In this document: piece by piece, positions 56,701 to 64,000 of the stretch | Layout of the letters: every line of letters begins with the position of its first letter | Position numbering within the stretch: position 1 is the stretch's first letter | From: Agelaius tricolor | Lineage: Eukaryota > Chordata > Aves > Passeriformes > Icteridae | NCBI GenBank assembly: GCA_023055355.1 | Contig: JALJCS010000054.1 | Span: 1,736,001-1,800,000, forward strand | Length of the DNA stretch: 64,000 nt | Direction: 5' to 3' | Notes under the pieces: model-generated | Told to the model about the DNA's origin: nothing | Seen by the model: the letters and a program-made list of their open reading frames with translations, nothing else | Database searches by the model: none | Position numbers and translations under genes: made by a program

Positions 56701-59620
56701 GTGGGAGGTGTCCCTGCCATGGCAGGAGTGGCACTGGATAGGATTTAGGATCCCTCCTGATCCAAACCATCCCAGGATTGTGTGCCTGATCAGCCCTGGC
56801 TGCCCCTGGAGCCCCTGAGCCCATGGTGTGAGCAGATGTGGGATGCAGCTGTGCAGGGCTCTCATCCCCTGGAGCAGAGCTGGGTGGCAGCAGGCAGAGC
56901 CCAGGCAGGCTCTGGAGGGCTCCTCTTCCCTGGCAGGGAGTGTGGGCAGCACACATCATCCTGTCAGGCAGGGCTGATTCATGTTTGCTCCGCTCAGAAC
57001 ATCTCAGCTGCCTGCACGAGGTCACTCCCCACAGCGCTGTCACTGGTGCTTGCAATCCCAGTGTCCCCAGAGCCAAACCACTCCTGAATTTTCCCTCTGG
57101 GTTAGAATTCATTCAGCTCCTAAAATCAATGAGATTTTCCCTGCTGGAGCATCAGGTATTGCGCATCAGGAGAAGTTATGTGAAGTATGTGTTATTTTTA
57201 GGAATAAATTTTTCACCAAAAGAATAACAAAGCACTGGGATGCTCTTCCCAGGGAGGTGGTGGAATCACCACCACCAAAGAAGACAGGACATGGCACTTG
57301 GTGCTATAGTCTGGTTGAGGTGTTAGGGCACAGGTTGACTCAATGACCATAGAGGTCTCTTCAGCCTCGTTATTCTGTGATTCTGTGATTCTGTCACCCA
57401 GAAAGCCACAATTCCAGTGGGAGGTGTCCCTGGTCATGGCAGGAAGCAAGAGGGTCCTTGAAGTCCTTCCAAGCAAAACCATTTTAGAATTCTAGGATTT
57501 TAGAGGTAAGTGGCAATGTCTCCTTTGGGATAAATGAGGTTGGTGGTACCTGCTGTGGCCTTGCTGCCCTGATTATCCTGAAAGACTTTTTCCTGGAAAT
57601 TTCCAGGAAAATTGCCCCAGGGAAAGCTTAAACTGGATATGAGGAAGGAATTCTTCCTGGAAAGGGTGGTCAGGCACCCCCAGGGCAGGTCCCCATCCCT
57701 GCAGGGATTTCACAGCCCTGTGGCACTTGGGGACAGGGTCAGTGGTGGCCCTGGCAGTGCTGGGGGAACAGTTGGACTCACTGATCTCAGAGGGCTTTTC
57801 CAGCCTTAAAACCGCTCAGATTCCCTGGGAAAGGAGCAGAAGGGATGCTGTGTGCCCCAGCCTCCTTCCCACGGGCAGGCTGGACCTGCTCCAGCTCCAC
57901 CTTGAGCAGGTGTGAGACCTGGCAGTGCTGCTCAGCCTTGCCAAGCCCAGCCTGGGAGCAGAACTGGGGATCAGCGCAGAGCTGAGGGCCTGGAGCTGAG
58001 CCTGAGCTCCTGCCAAAAGCACTGCCAGGCTCTGGGGGTGCACAGAGCCCAGGAGAGGCAGGGAAATCACATTGCTCCTGCAACTGGGGCTTGTGCAGCT
58101 TCTGACTGCAATGCTGTGTCTGCTCCTGATGGAAGGGCTCCAAAAACGATGTTGACTAATTAGAAAAAGTTTAAGGAAGAGCCATATGAATCATTAAAGC
58201 TTCAGCAAACACGTCTTTTAGCAAGAGGCTCCAAGACTGAGATAAATTCAGGTTCTTAGAGAGAAGGGACAGTTTTCTCTCAGCCTGGAGACAGCAAGAA
58301 GGACAACAGAGAATTCCCAACGTGTTTGTCAGTCAGCACACAAGTGTACAGCAAGATTCCCTGGCTGGAAGTCATGGATAAACCCATCCAGACTGAAAAA
58401 AAAAATGAATTCATGTGCAGACAGTGATAGAAACTCCTGATCCAGCTGACAGGAAAAGAACCTTGTGAGAGAGCCCTTGTGTTTCTCCCTTAGGAATAGA
58501 GACCCACTCTGGAAATGCACAGATTTACAACCAGCAAAAGCTCCAATCACCAAAATTAAAGACTTAAAATAAACCCACCCGAGCAATTTGATCAGCTAAA
58601 TTGCTCTGAGTGATTGCATTGGTCATTCCCTGTTTCCTTGGCTGGTTTTCCTTTGTTCACCCCCAGGCTGGGCCTTCCCAGGAGATGAAAAAGCAAAAAG
58701 CCCTCAGAGAAGCTCTGGGGAAGAAGTTCCCCCTCCAAGGGGTGGTCCAGGCTCTTGGCCTCATGGACAAGGCTTGGATTCAATATTTTAACTCCAAGGA
58801 AAGCCCAGTGTGAGGGAGAGGGGCCTTCCCCTGCCTGGTGAAGCTGTGCTGTTGAGGAGAGGAATATTCACAGAATTTTACACAGAATTCTACACAGAAC
58901 TCACAGAACCACCAGGTTGGAAGGGACCTTCAAGACCATGGAGTCCAACCCAGCCCCAACCCCTCAGCCAAACCCTGGCCCCCAGTGCCACATCCAGGGC
59001 TGTCAAACACACCCAGGGATGGGGACTCCACCACCTCCCTGGGCAGCCATTCCAGAACTTTCTCACCATTTCTGTAAAAACCTTTCCCTGCTATCCAGCC
59101 TGGATTTCCCTTGGCACAGCTCGAGGCTGTGCCCTCTGGTTGTGTCAGTTCCTGCAGACAGAGCCCAGCCCCAGCTGAGCACAGGCACCTTTCAGGAGCT
59201 GTGCAGTGATGGGGGCACCCCTGAGTCTCCTTTTCTCCAGGCTGAGCACCCCCAGCTCCCTCAGGGGTTCCTCTCAGGGTTTGTGTTCCCAGCCCCTCTC
59301 CTGCCCCCTCTGGATGGGCTCAAACATCCCAAAACCCTTCCCAACCTGAGGGGCCAGGGCTGGGCACAGCACTCGAGGTGTGCCCAGTGCAGGGGCAGAA
59401 AGCAGCTCCCCCAGGAATGGAGGGCCCACAGGAGTGGGCATCCCCCAGGAAGGCAAAGAGGCCGTGGTTTGTCACCCCCTGAGAGCCCCAGACCCCACTG
59501 ACCTCGGACATCTGCGGGAAGAGGCTGATGGCCAGGGGCAGGGCCAGCCCAAAGGCAGCCAGGCACACGAGGCTCTGCACTGGGAGCAGCATCCGGGGCC
59601 GGCACCTCAGCAGCCATGTC
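38719..59620 (-). CDS. SFXN5: SFXN5, sideroflexin 5, 3' part (two exons in window)
   Basis: Minus-strand join(59620-59503, 38796-38719) encodes the last 64 residues plus one base of a split codon. Sideroflexins are inner-mitochondrial-membrane carriers; SFXN5 is brain-enriched and was first described as a tricarboxylate carrier, while its relatives transport serine. Recognition rests on [20 protein letters not shown] and ISLFPQMSE from the last hydrophobic segment, followed by [11 protein letters not shown] and the terminal VVYNKGL. Both junctions have GT-AG sites and matching phases. Earlier exons must lie beyond 64000; none was found up to the window end. The gene faces EMX1 tail to tail. 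Confidence 0.95.
39400..40060. promoter_or_regulatory. AT-rich unique island, candidate conserved element
   Basis: About 650 bp of AT-rich, repeat-free sequence in an otherwise GC-rich area, with CCTAGTTAGACAAATTAGC, GCACATATGTCAGG, CACCATATGTCATTCC and TTTACAGTAATAATTAAATC. Either a conserved enhancer of EMX1/SFXN5 or an old unclassified transposon; I favour the former weakly. Confidence 0.35.
40061..41165. other. Intronic sequence with a CR1 tail scrap
   Basis: CR1-tail-like GTCATCTCAGAGGGCTTTTC at about 40355-40395; no other feature seen. Confidence 0.4.
41170..41232 (+). mobile_element. CR1 LINE tail fragment (+)
   Basis: GGCTGGACTGGATGGACTC, then GAGGGCTTTTCCATTCTAAC and CATTCCATGGTTCT. 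Confidence 0.7.
41233..42719. other. Intronic sequence, no feature seen
   Basis: Several ORFs of 80-150 codons without recognisable domains; no repeat family identified. Confidence 0.4.
42850..43120. other. Unique block, possible conserved element
   Basis: Repeat-free sequence with GTTTGGGGTTGATACTCATT and GATAGGTCTAGGCTGGCTG ahead of an A-rich microsatellite (43125-43180). Weak candidate only. Confidence 0.25.
43125..43182. repeat. A-rich microsatellite
   Basis: Poly-A with scattered G. Confidence 0.9.
43470..43795 (-). mobile_element. CR1 LINE fragment (-)
   Basis: Reverse-complement CR1: ATGGAATCATGGAATGCCTG, GGGATGGGGACTCCAAACC, CCCTGGGCA and GAGCTGTGCAGAGCC, ending in CTCCTTTGCTCCAGGCTGAG. 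Confidence 0.8.
43795..43940. repeat. CR1-derived minisatellite, 31-bp unit
   Basis: Five units of CTCCCTCAGGGATTCTGCAG plus CCCCTGCCCAG. The unit starts from the CR1 segment that normally reads CCCAGCTCCCTCAGG (compare 59240-59270), so the array grew inside the CR1 copy. Confidence 0.8.
44218..44490. repeat. CR1-derived minisatellite, GGTGTCCCTGGCCATGGA unit
   Basis: About fourteen 18-bp units. The normal CR1 3' end contains a single GGTGTCCCTGCCCATGGCAG-like block (compare 49950 and 56705), and the array passes directly into a CR1 tail. Confidence 0.85.
44491..44545 (+). mobile_element. CR1 LINE tail (+)
   Basis: GGATGAGATGGGTTTCAGG then TCCCACCCAAACCACT, following the array. Confidence 0.65.
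44546..45379. other. Intronic, no feature seen
   Basis: AT-richer from 44930 to 45375; no motif cluster that I can defend. Confidence 0.4.
45380..45470 (-). mobile_element. CR1 LINE tail fragment (-)
   Basis: CATGGAATCATGGAATGGTT then TGGCTTGGAAGGGACCTTAA. Confidence 0.75.
46040..46170 (+). mobile_element. CR1 LINE tail fragments (+), duplicated
   Basis: Two CR1 tails in a row: TAAAGGTTTTTCCAGCCTAA with ATGATCCTGTGG, and GATGACCTTAGAAGTCTTTT with CATGATTCTACA. Confidence 0.75.
46375..46860 (+). mobile_element. LTR-like interspersed repeat, copy C (most complete)
   Basis: The longest copy of the family seen at 1-250 and 909-1240, including the short pyrimidine tract at 46429-46465, TTGGGTTAAAAGGGAAAATA, TTAATTGGACAGTTTAGTC and AACACCTGAGTGTGAACA. 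Boundaries uncertain. Confidence 0.6.
47424..47790. repeat. Tandem duplication, about 180-bp unit, two copies
   Basis: Both halves share GAAACCTCAGCTGCTCA, GCTTTGAGACCCTAAGATTT, AGACACCCAAGGCCTCTGTG and GGAGGTTTGCTCAG. Confidence 0.85.
47791..48784. other. Intronic, no feature seen
   Basis: Mixed sequence; AT-rich patch near 48440-48475 (CAATTACAGATAATTACAT). No gene or recognised repeat. Confidence 0.4.
48785..48864. repeat. Near-perfect hairpin: 33-bp arms, 14-bp loop
   Basis: Left arm 48785-48817 and right arm 48832-48864 are reverse complements with a single mismatch (T48793 against G48856, a G:T wobble in RNA). Core arm CCAGCTCAGGGTATTCCAT pairs with ATGGAATACCCTGAGCTGG; loop AATTCCCAGCAATC. 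Confidence 0.9.
49015..49215. promoter_or_regulatory. Candidate conserved non-coding element
   Basis: Repeat-free block with GACAGCAATTAACAGGCC, TTTAAGTCTGTTTTTCGG, TTTAAGGGTTAATGTTTAGC and CCTAATGGCTTATAGCC. Balanced composition amid repeats; regulatory role inferred. Confidence 0.35.
49762..49878. repeat. TTCTCC pyrimidine microsatellite
   Basis: Runs of CTTCTCCTTCTCC and CTTTTCC immediately before a CR1 fragment. Confidence 0.9.
49880..50035 (+). mobile_element. CR1 LINE 3' end (+)
   Basis: Blocks TGGCAGTGCCCAAGGCCAGG, AACAGTGGAAGGTGTCCCTG and AACCCAAACCATTCCATGAT. Confidence 0.85.
50036..51549. other. Intronic, no feature seen
   Basis: A CTGTAAAGTACAA duplication near 50965-51003 is the only structure noted; no recognisable exon. 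Confidence 0.4.
51750..52274 (+). pseudogene. Endogenous retrovirus env remnant (transmembrane subunit only)
   Basis: One frame encodes the C-terminal part of a retroviral envelope transmembrane protein. The immunosuppressive-domain-like [11 protein letters not shown] segment starts at 51828 and is followed by a C-X6-CC motif (last Cys at 51903-51905). A membrane-spanning stretch rich in I, L, V and F lies near 52047-52103, then a basic cytoplasmic tail and TAA at 52272. The frame is broken by an in-frame TGA at 51948-51950. The surface subunit, gag and pol are absent upstream, so this is a 5'-truncated relic. C-X6-CC with this ISD type occurs in gamma-type env, also used by avian alpharetroviruses; which avian group it belongs to is not resolvable. 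It lies antisense to SFXN5. Confidence 0.85.
52300..52856 (+). mobile_element. 3' LTR of the ERV remnant
   Basis: Begins TGTTGTATTGCAC, 25 bp after the env stop and directly after a purine-rich GAAAATGTGGAGG tract (polypurine-tract-like). U3 promoter features: CCAATGGC and CCATTGGCC CCAAT boxes (52481-52502), a GC box CCCCGCCCCC (52514-52523), and a TATA-like GGGGATAAAAC (52531-52541). The 3' boundary at GCTACA is a guess based on short terminal complementarity. No 5' LTR is present in the window. Confidence 0.65.
52857..53690. other. Intronic, no feature seen
   Basis: Short GTGAGCACAGGA duplication near 52863-52890; otherwise nothing recognised. Confidence 0.4.
53695..53990. repeat. Minisatellite, 15-bp AGATAAACCAGAAGA unit
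   Basis: About nineteen units of 15 bp or multiples. It translates as NQKIR repeats on + and LVYLL repeats on -, so ORFs here are not taken as genes. Confidence 0.9.
54440..54720. promoter_or_regulatory. Strong candidate enhancer in SFXN5 last intron
   Basis: Repeat-free AT-rich island with CATTTCATTAAAAAATCAGC, TCTGCTAATTATTGACAG (TAATTATTGA), CATCTAATTAGTAATTACTG (three TAAT cores in 20 bp), GCAATAATCCCACTGC and GGCTCATTAACC. Resembles vertebrate homeodomain-bound conserved elements and could serve EMX1 as a downstream enhancer. Inferred. Confidence 0.4.
55090..55365. promoter_or_regulatory. Candidate conserved non-coding element
   Basis: Unique block with TGAATTTCATTTGCACAAGC, CTAAATGCATTAACTACATG and CTCAATGCATATTGATGGC (ATTTGCAC/ATGCATAT octamer-like sites). 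Confidence 0.35.
55366..56120. other. Intronic, no feature seen
   Basis: No recognised exon or repeat. Confidence 0.4.
56125..56195 (-). mobile_element. CR1 LINE tail fragment (-)
   Basis: GAATCATGGAATCATTCAGG, TTGGAAAAGACTCCAAGG and ACATCAAGCCCAACCACTG. Confidence 0.85.
56425..56785 (+). mobile_element. CR1 LINE 3' fragment (+), same subfamily as 2930-3395
   Basis: Shares long near-identical runs with the 3.0-3.3 kb copy, e.g. GGGGACAAGGCCTGCAGGGA and GGAATTCCTGGCTGGGCTGG. Contains a full tail (GGACAGTGGGAGGTGTCCC). Confidence 0.85.
57180..57395 (+). mobile_element. CR1 LINE 3' terminus with ATTCTGTG octamers (+)
   Basis: CTTCCCAGGGAGGTGGTGGA, ATGACCATAGAGGTCTC and ending in two and a half ATTCTGTG units, the hallmark 8-bp terminal repeat of CR1. 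Confidence 0.92.
57600..57835 (+). mobile_element. CR1 LINE 3' fragment (+)
   Basis: GGAATTCTTCCTGGAAAGG, GGTCAGGCACCCCCAGGGC and AGAGGGCTTTTCCAGCCTTA. Confidence 0.8.
57836..58859. other. Intronic; AT-richer unique part at 58140-58620
   Basis: 58150-58620 has GACTAATTAGAAAAAG, GAATCATTAAAGC and GATCAGCTAAATTGC and no known repeat. Weak candidate regulatory sequence; otherwise nothing seen. Confidence 0.3.
58880..59405 (-). mobile_element. CR1 LINE fragment (-), about 520 bp
   Basis: Reverse-complement CR1 in full order: AACCACCAGGTTGGAAGGGA, GGGATGGGGACTCCACCACC, CTGGGCAGCCATTCCAGAAC, TTTTCTCCAGGCTGAGCACC, CCCAGCTCCCTCAGGGG and GGGCACAGCACTCGAGGTG. It ends about 100 bp from the SFXN5 exon donor. 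Confidence 0.92.
59503..59620 (-). CDS. SFXN5: SFXN5 penultimate coding exon
   Basis: 118 bp on the minus strand: one base completing a split codon, then 39 codons from [19 protein letters not shown] to SLFPQMSE. It encodes the last conserved hydrophobic segment of sideroflexin-5. The acceptor is CTCTCCCTTGCAG with a branch-point-like CTAAC about 20 nt upstream; the donor is GAG|GTCAGT. Compared with the mammalian protein as I recall it, differences sit at the exon start (W, R, C), the part copied in the adjoining array. Confidence 0.95.
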
Positions 59621-61035
59621 CTGCAAGGGAGAGGCTCAGTTAGAGCATTGCAGGGACAGGGGACAGCCAGAGCCAGGTTCTGCAAGGGAAAGGCTCAGTT
59701 AGAGCATTGCAGGGACAGCCAGAGCCAGGTTCTGCAAGGGAAAGGCTCAGTTAGAGCATTGCAGGGACAGGGGACAGCCAGAGCCAGGTTCTGCAAAGGA
59801 AAGGCTCAGTTAGAGCATTGCAGGGACAGGGGACAGCCAGAGCCAGGTTCTGCAAGGGAAAGGCTCAGTTAGAGCACTGCAGGGACAGCCAGAGCCAGGT
59901 TCTGCAAGGGAAAGGCTGGGTTAGAGCACTGCAGGGACAGCCAGAGCCAGGTTCTGCAAGGGAAAGGCTCAGTTAGAGCATTCCAGGGACAGGGGACAGC
60001 CAGAGCCAGGTTCTGTAAGGGAGAGGCTCAGTTAGAGCACTACAGGGACAGGGGACTGCCAGAGCCAGGTTCTGCAAGGGAAAGGCTCAGTTAGAGCATT
60101 CCAGGGACAGCCAGAGCCAGGTTCTGCATGGGAAAGGCTGGGTTAGAGCATTCCAGGGACAGCCAGAGCCAGGTTCTGCAAGGGAAAGGCTCAGTTAGAG
60201 CATTCCAGGGACAGGGGACAGCCAGAGCCAGGTTCTGCAAGGGAAAGGCTCAATTAGAGCACCCCAGGGACAGCCAGAGCCAGGTTCTGCAAAGGAAAGG
60301 CTCAGTTAGAGCACCCCAGGGACAGCCAGAGCCAGGTTCTGCAAAGGAAAGGCTCAGTTAGAATATTGCAGGGACAGGGGACAGCCAGAGCCAATTTCTG
60401 CAAAGGAAAGGCTCAGTTAGAGCATTGCAGGGACAGCCAGAGCCAGGTTCTGCAAGGGAAAGGCTCAATTAGAATATTGCAGGGACAGGGGACAGCCAGA
60501 GCCAGGTTCTGCAAGGGAAAGGCTCAATTAGAGCACCCCAGGGACAGCCAGAGCCAGGTTCTGCAAAGGAAAGGCTGAGTTAGAGCATTCCAGGGACAGC
60601 CAGAGCCAGGTTCTGCAAAGTAAAGGCTCAGTTAGAGCATTGCAGGGACAGGGGACAGCCAGAGCCAGGTTCTGCAAGGGAAAGGCTGGGTTAGAGCACT
60701 GTAGGGACAGCCAGAGCCAGGTTCTGCATGGGAAAGGCTCAGTTAGAGCATTGCAGGGACAGGGGACAGCCAGAGCCAGGTTCTGCAAAGGAAAGGCTGG
60801 GTTAGAGCATTCTAGGGACAGCCAGAGCCAGGTTCTGCAAGGGAAAGGCTCAATTAGAATATTGCAGGGACAGGGGACAGCCAGAGCCAGGTTCTGCAAG
60901 GGAAAGGCTGGGTTAGAGCATTGCAGGGACAGCCAGAGCCAGGTTCTGCAAGGGAAAGGCTGGGTTAGAGCACCCCAGGGACAGCCAGAGCCAGGTTCTG
61001 CATGGGAAAGGCTGGGTTAGAGCACCCAGGGACAG
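59621..61035 (-). repeat. SFXN5: Minisatellite of 25 copies of the SFXN5 3' splice site
   Basis: Twenty-five units, mostly 52 or 59 bp (the longer form has an extra GGGACAG), beginning at the exon boundary. On the SFXN5 strand nearly every unit carries CTAAC (or CTAAT/CTAACC), then GAGCCTTTCCCTTGCAG and AACCTGGCTCTGGCTG. The true junction reads CTAACTGAGCC, TCTCCCTTGCAG and then GACATGGCTGCTG. Thus each unit holds a branch-point-like site, pyrimidine tract, AG acceptor and an exon-start-like segment. Rare units have the G of GCAG changed or mutated tracts (for example TTACAG near 60013). Confidence 0.93.
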
Positions 61036-61059
61036 CCAGAGGCTGAGGCAGAGATGTGG

Positions 61060-61735
61060 GACTCCAGGCAGCTCTTCAAAATGGGTTTATTGTAGAGATG
61101 TTACAGCAGCCTTGGGTCGTGGGTGACAGAGCCACTCCTAAAGCTGCCAGCTCCAGCCATAGGCAAGCCTGAAGACCTTTTAGTTCTGGTTACACTGCAT
61201 TTTATATTTTCCTTTGCTGAGCATCTTCACACATAGCAACCAATCAATACCTTTATTATTACCTAGAGCCTATCATAACTTCTATCATTACCATATTATG
61301 GTCAATATTCCAATCATATGAGTTACTGTGTTACAGTTTAAGCTTAAAGTTGTTTTTCAGTTTTCTTGCAGTGGAAAATTCTTAGAACTTTTTTCTACTT
61401 GCCACATCACTGTGTCTAGTTTGCCTAGTGGTATCTTTCTGCTTTTTAAAGACCTATTTCTGATTGGAAAAAGCATTTTTTGGTTTGTGGTCAACAAATC
61501 CTTTGTTCTAGTCATAAAACCCCCTTCCAGCTTGACTTAACTTTTGCTTTCTTAATTGTCCAGTAAATGTCCTGGCTCAGCAATTGGCACTTCAGACATG
61601 TCTGGTTCTTCTATATCAAAACTTGCTTCTGCCTCTGTTCTGCTCTCAGGTTCTACATCCAGAGATCTTTCTGCCAAGCACACCTATCTGTGAGACTTCC
61701 TTGTCCAGCTTCCATCCTTCCCAAAGGGGAGAGCA
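61060..61735 (-). mobile_element. Probable LTR-type element fragment (-)
   Basis: On the minus strand it reads into CTCTACAATAAACCC near 61080, like an LTR polyadenylation region, and is AT-rich with TTATTATTACC and CAATCATATGAG. No coding domain attached; classification is tentative. Confidence 0.35.
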
Positions 61736-61804
61736 GGACATCCCTGCATGGACTCTGCTGCTCACCTGGACCTGCTGTGCCCCTCTCCTCACTGGTGTCA
61801 GCCC

Positions 61805-61920
61805 TCTCAGAGAACCATGGGATGGGCTGGCTTGGAAAGAGCCTTAAACATGATCCAAAACTCCTCCTGCTGCCATGGCAGGGACACGTCCCCTGTGCCA
61901 GGGTCCTCCCAGCCCTGCCA
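61805..61920 (-). mobile_element. CR1 LINE tail fragment (-)
   Basis: GAACCATGGGATGGGCTGGC, TTGGAAAGAGCC and CTGCCATGGCAGGGACACG. Confidence 0.75.
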
Positions 61921-61984
61921 GTGGGGGACAGCCCTTCCTCAGCAGGTCACCAGCAACCCCAGCTCCACCCACCCCAAAATGGGT

Positions 61985-62075
61985 GAGGCAGAGCAGGTGA
62001 GCCCAGCACTGGTGAGCCCAGCACAGGTGACATCAGCACAGGTGAGCCCAGCACAGGTGACACCTGCAGCAGGCT
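61985..62075. repeat. Short minisatellite, GGTGAGCCCAGCACA unit
   Basis: Six units of CAGCACAGGTGAGCC and variants. Confidence 0.85.
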
Positions 62076-62399
62076 GGAGCTGATGCCCCAGGTCCTTGAG
62101 AGGCACTGGGAGCTCTGGGAGCTTTGGGAAAGGCACTAGGAAAGGCACAAAGAGCTTCATTAAAGGGGTAATAAAGGCACAACATTGACAATCCGTTAAT
62201 TTGTTAAAATCCAGCACCTGCAGAGGGGGCAAGGATGTTTGGATATTTCCTGTTCCTGGGGGACGTTTAGGAGTTCGAGATTTGTTAACAGCAAAATGCT
62301 GAAGGTACCTGCAAGGTCAGGTTCTGGTAATGACCCAAAAGTGACCCTTTGATGGAATGAACACTGGAAAACTGGGACAACATTTGGCTGGTAGGAGCT

Positions 62400-62715
62400 G
62401 GTATATTAAATATATTCCAGGATAAATATTAATTAAATATTATAAATACTAATAAATATAATTTATAAATAATATAAATATATTATAAATAACAATAGTT
62501 ATATAATTATATTATATTATATATATTATAATACATAATTATATAATATATAATTATATAACATTGTATATTTTATATATTATGTATAATAATGTATTAT
62601 TTATAAATAATACAGAAATATTATAAATAAGAATAAATATTATATTAAGATGATAAATAATAATATTTAATCTATGTTCTAAATAGTAATTAAATAAATA
62701 ATATAAATAATAACT
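62400..62715. repeat. TA-rich low-complexity tract
   Basis: About 310 bp of ATAAAT, TATAAT and TTATAT sequence. Confidence 0.92.
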
Positions 62716-63668
62716 GCCTCAGGCAGTTTACCAGTGTTACAGGGGAAAATATCATTTGTGAAGGATTTATTCCAGAGCCATTTACAAAAAGGATCCCTAT
62801 CATTCAACTGAAAAAAATGGGAATATAAACCAACACCAGGACAGGGAGTTCTGCTGGAATGCTCAAGGGTGTATCAGCAATGTGGAGAGGGAGTGGATTT
62901 GCTGCTGGGTTATTTTGGACACAGGGAGCAGCTGGAGCTGGGCCAGGGCAGGTTTGGGTTGGATTTTTGGGAAAGGTGGATTTTACTCACCCCCTGAGGG
63001 GGGTAAAACCATCCAGGGCTAAAAATCCAGGCTTCCCAGGGAATGGGCATGGTCCTGAGGCTGCCAGAGCCCCAGGAGCCTTTGGACAGCACTCCAGGGA
63101 TGCCCAGGGTGGGATTTTGGGGATCTGGGCAGGGCCAGGGCTGGATGGATGATAGCTGTGGATCCAGCTCAGGATATTCCATGATCTCCTTCCCCCTGGG
63201 GTGGTCACAGGAGCTCTCCTTGGCCAGGGAAGGTACAAGAGATGGCACCAAGCCTGAACATCCATCCCAGAGCTGACACCCCTGGGATTAAACCAGTCCC
63301 AGCCCAAAGTGCTCCATTGCCCTGCCTTGGCACGGGGCTGCAGCCAGGCTGGACCCAGGTCCCCTCAGCCCCTTGCTGCACCTCCAGTGCTGGCTCTGAG
63401 CACTCCTGGGGGATCTGATGAGAAGGAATTCATGCCCTGCTCCTGCCTGAGCCTCCCCAGCCTGCTGAGAGCTGCCTTCATCTGCAGGAGCCTGGGGAGA
63501 GCAAGCACCAGGGTTGAACTCCTCCAGCAGCTCAGCTCCTCACTAATAAGCTCTCGAGACAGAGTTGATCCTATCAATTTGTGCTGTGAAAATCAAACTT
63601 CTGTTCTCCAATCTTGAGCTGCTCTGTGCTGCACAGAGCATGGCTGCAGCTCAGAGCCTCTCTGAGGA
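62716..63668. other. SFXN5 intron, no exon found
   Basis: Checked on the minus strand for the preceding sideroflexin segments (proline-rich VLPMPILVLPP-type sequence); nothing matches. No other feature seen. Confidence 0.45.
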
Positions 63669-63671
63669 GCC

Positions 63672-63868
63672 TGCAAGGCTTCGACCAAGGAGGAGAGAGG
63701 GTCACCCGTCCAAGGAGGAGAGCAGGGCACCTGTCCAAGGAGGAGAGAGGGTCACCTGTCCAAGGAGGAGTACAGGTCACCTGTCCAAGGAGGAAAGATG
63801 ACCCATCCCAGCAGAGAAGGTGACCTGTCCCAGCAGAGAAGGTGACCTGTCCCAGCAGGACAGCAGCT
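63672..63868. repeat. Minisatellite, 18-27-bp GTCACCTGTCCAAGGAGGAG unit
   Basis: About nine units, the last ones changing to GTGACCTGTCCCAGCAG and GAGAAG. Confidence 0.85.
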
Positions 63869-64000
63869 GACCTGCTCCACACCCTATCACACCTGCCCTG
63901 TTCCAGGACTGCCCTGGATAAGCCCTGATCACCCCTGGATGCACAGGGGTAGCTCCTGGGGCTGTGACCATCCCTGGCATGGGCAGGGGCAGCTCCTGGA

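Larger units (their letters stand above)
38797..59502 (-). other. SFXN5: SFXN5 last intron, about 20.7 kb
   Basis: Bounded by donor GAG|GTCAGT (59503/59502) and acceptor CCGCAG (38797). It holds CR1 fragments on both strands, an antisense ERV remnant and several AT-rich candidate regulatory islands. No additional exon was recognised. Confidence 0.8.

Noticed and set aside
59621..61035. CRISPR-like array
   Set aside because: Unit spacing is regular but there are no unique spacers; it is a minisatellite in a vertebrate intron.
63365..63577. Minus-strand ORF as a further SFXN5 exon
   Set aside because: No match to sideroflexin segments and no suitable splice sites in the right phase.

Overview
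This is a vertebrate nuclear window, almost certainly from a songbird (passerine). Evidence: many 3' ends of avian CR1 LINEs on both strands, an avian-type endogenous retrovirus (env remnant plus LTR), short GC-rich genes, and very dense GC-rich minisatellites typical of bird microchromosomes. Nearly all long ORFs are reading frames through tandem repeats, not genes.

Two protein-coding genes can be read, in convergent (tail-to-tail) order. (1) EMX1 on the + strand, complete in three coding exons (18561-18924, 20632-20816, 30349-30516; 238 aa), encodes the empty-spiracles-class homeodomain transcription factor of the dorsal telencephalon. (2) SFXN5 on the - strand, 3' part only (penultimate exon 59503-59620, last coding exon 38719-38796, about 20.7 kb of intron between), encodes the C-terminus of the mitochondrial carrier sideroflexin-5. 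To my knowledge EMX1-SFXN5 is also the gene order in mammals.

Layout: 1-15 kb is upstream of EMX1, with minisatellites, LTR-like and CR1 repeats and several AT-richer, homeodomain-motif-rich islands that look like conserved enhancers. 15-18.5 kb is the CpG-rich EMX1 5' flank. 18.5-31.05 kb is the EMX1 gene; its 9.5 kb second intron is largely tandem arrays. 31-38.4 kb is the intergenic interval. 38.4-59.6 kb is the 3' end and last intron of SFXN5, holding CR1s, candidate conserved non-coding islands and the ERV. 59.6-64 kb is the next SFXN5 intron.

The most striking observation is that both genes carry a minisatellite that ends exactly at a real 3' splice site and whose every unit copies that splice-site/exon junction. 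In EMX1, 31 units of 22-28 bp (29551-30348) repeat the start of homeobox exon 3 (GTGAAGGTGTGGTTC). In SFXN5, 25 units of about 52/59 bp (59621-61035) repeat the branch-point-like CTAAC, the pyrimidine tract and the AG of the penultimate exon. This creates ladders of about 25 decoy acceptors in front of each true exon. I do not know of a description of such paired acceptor-derived arrays.
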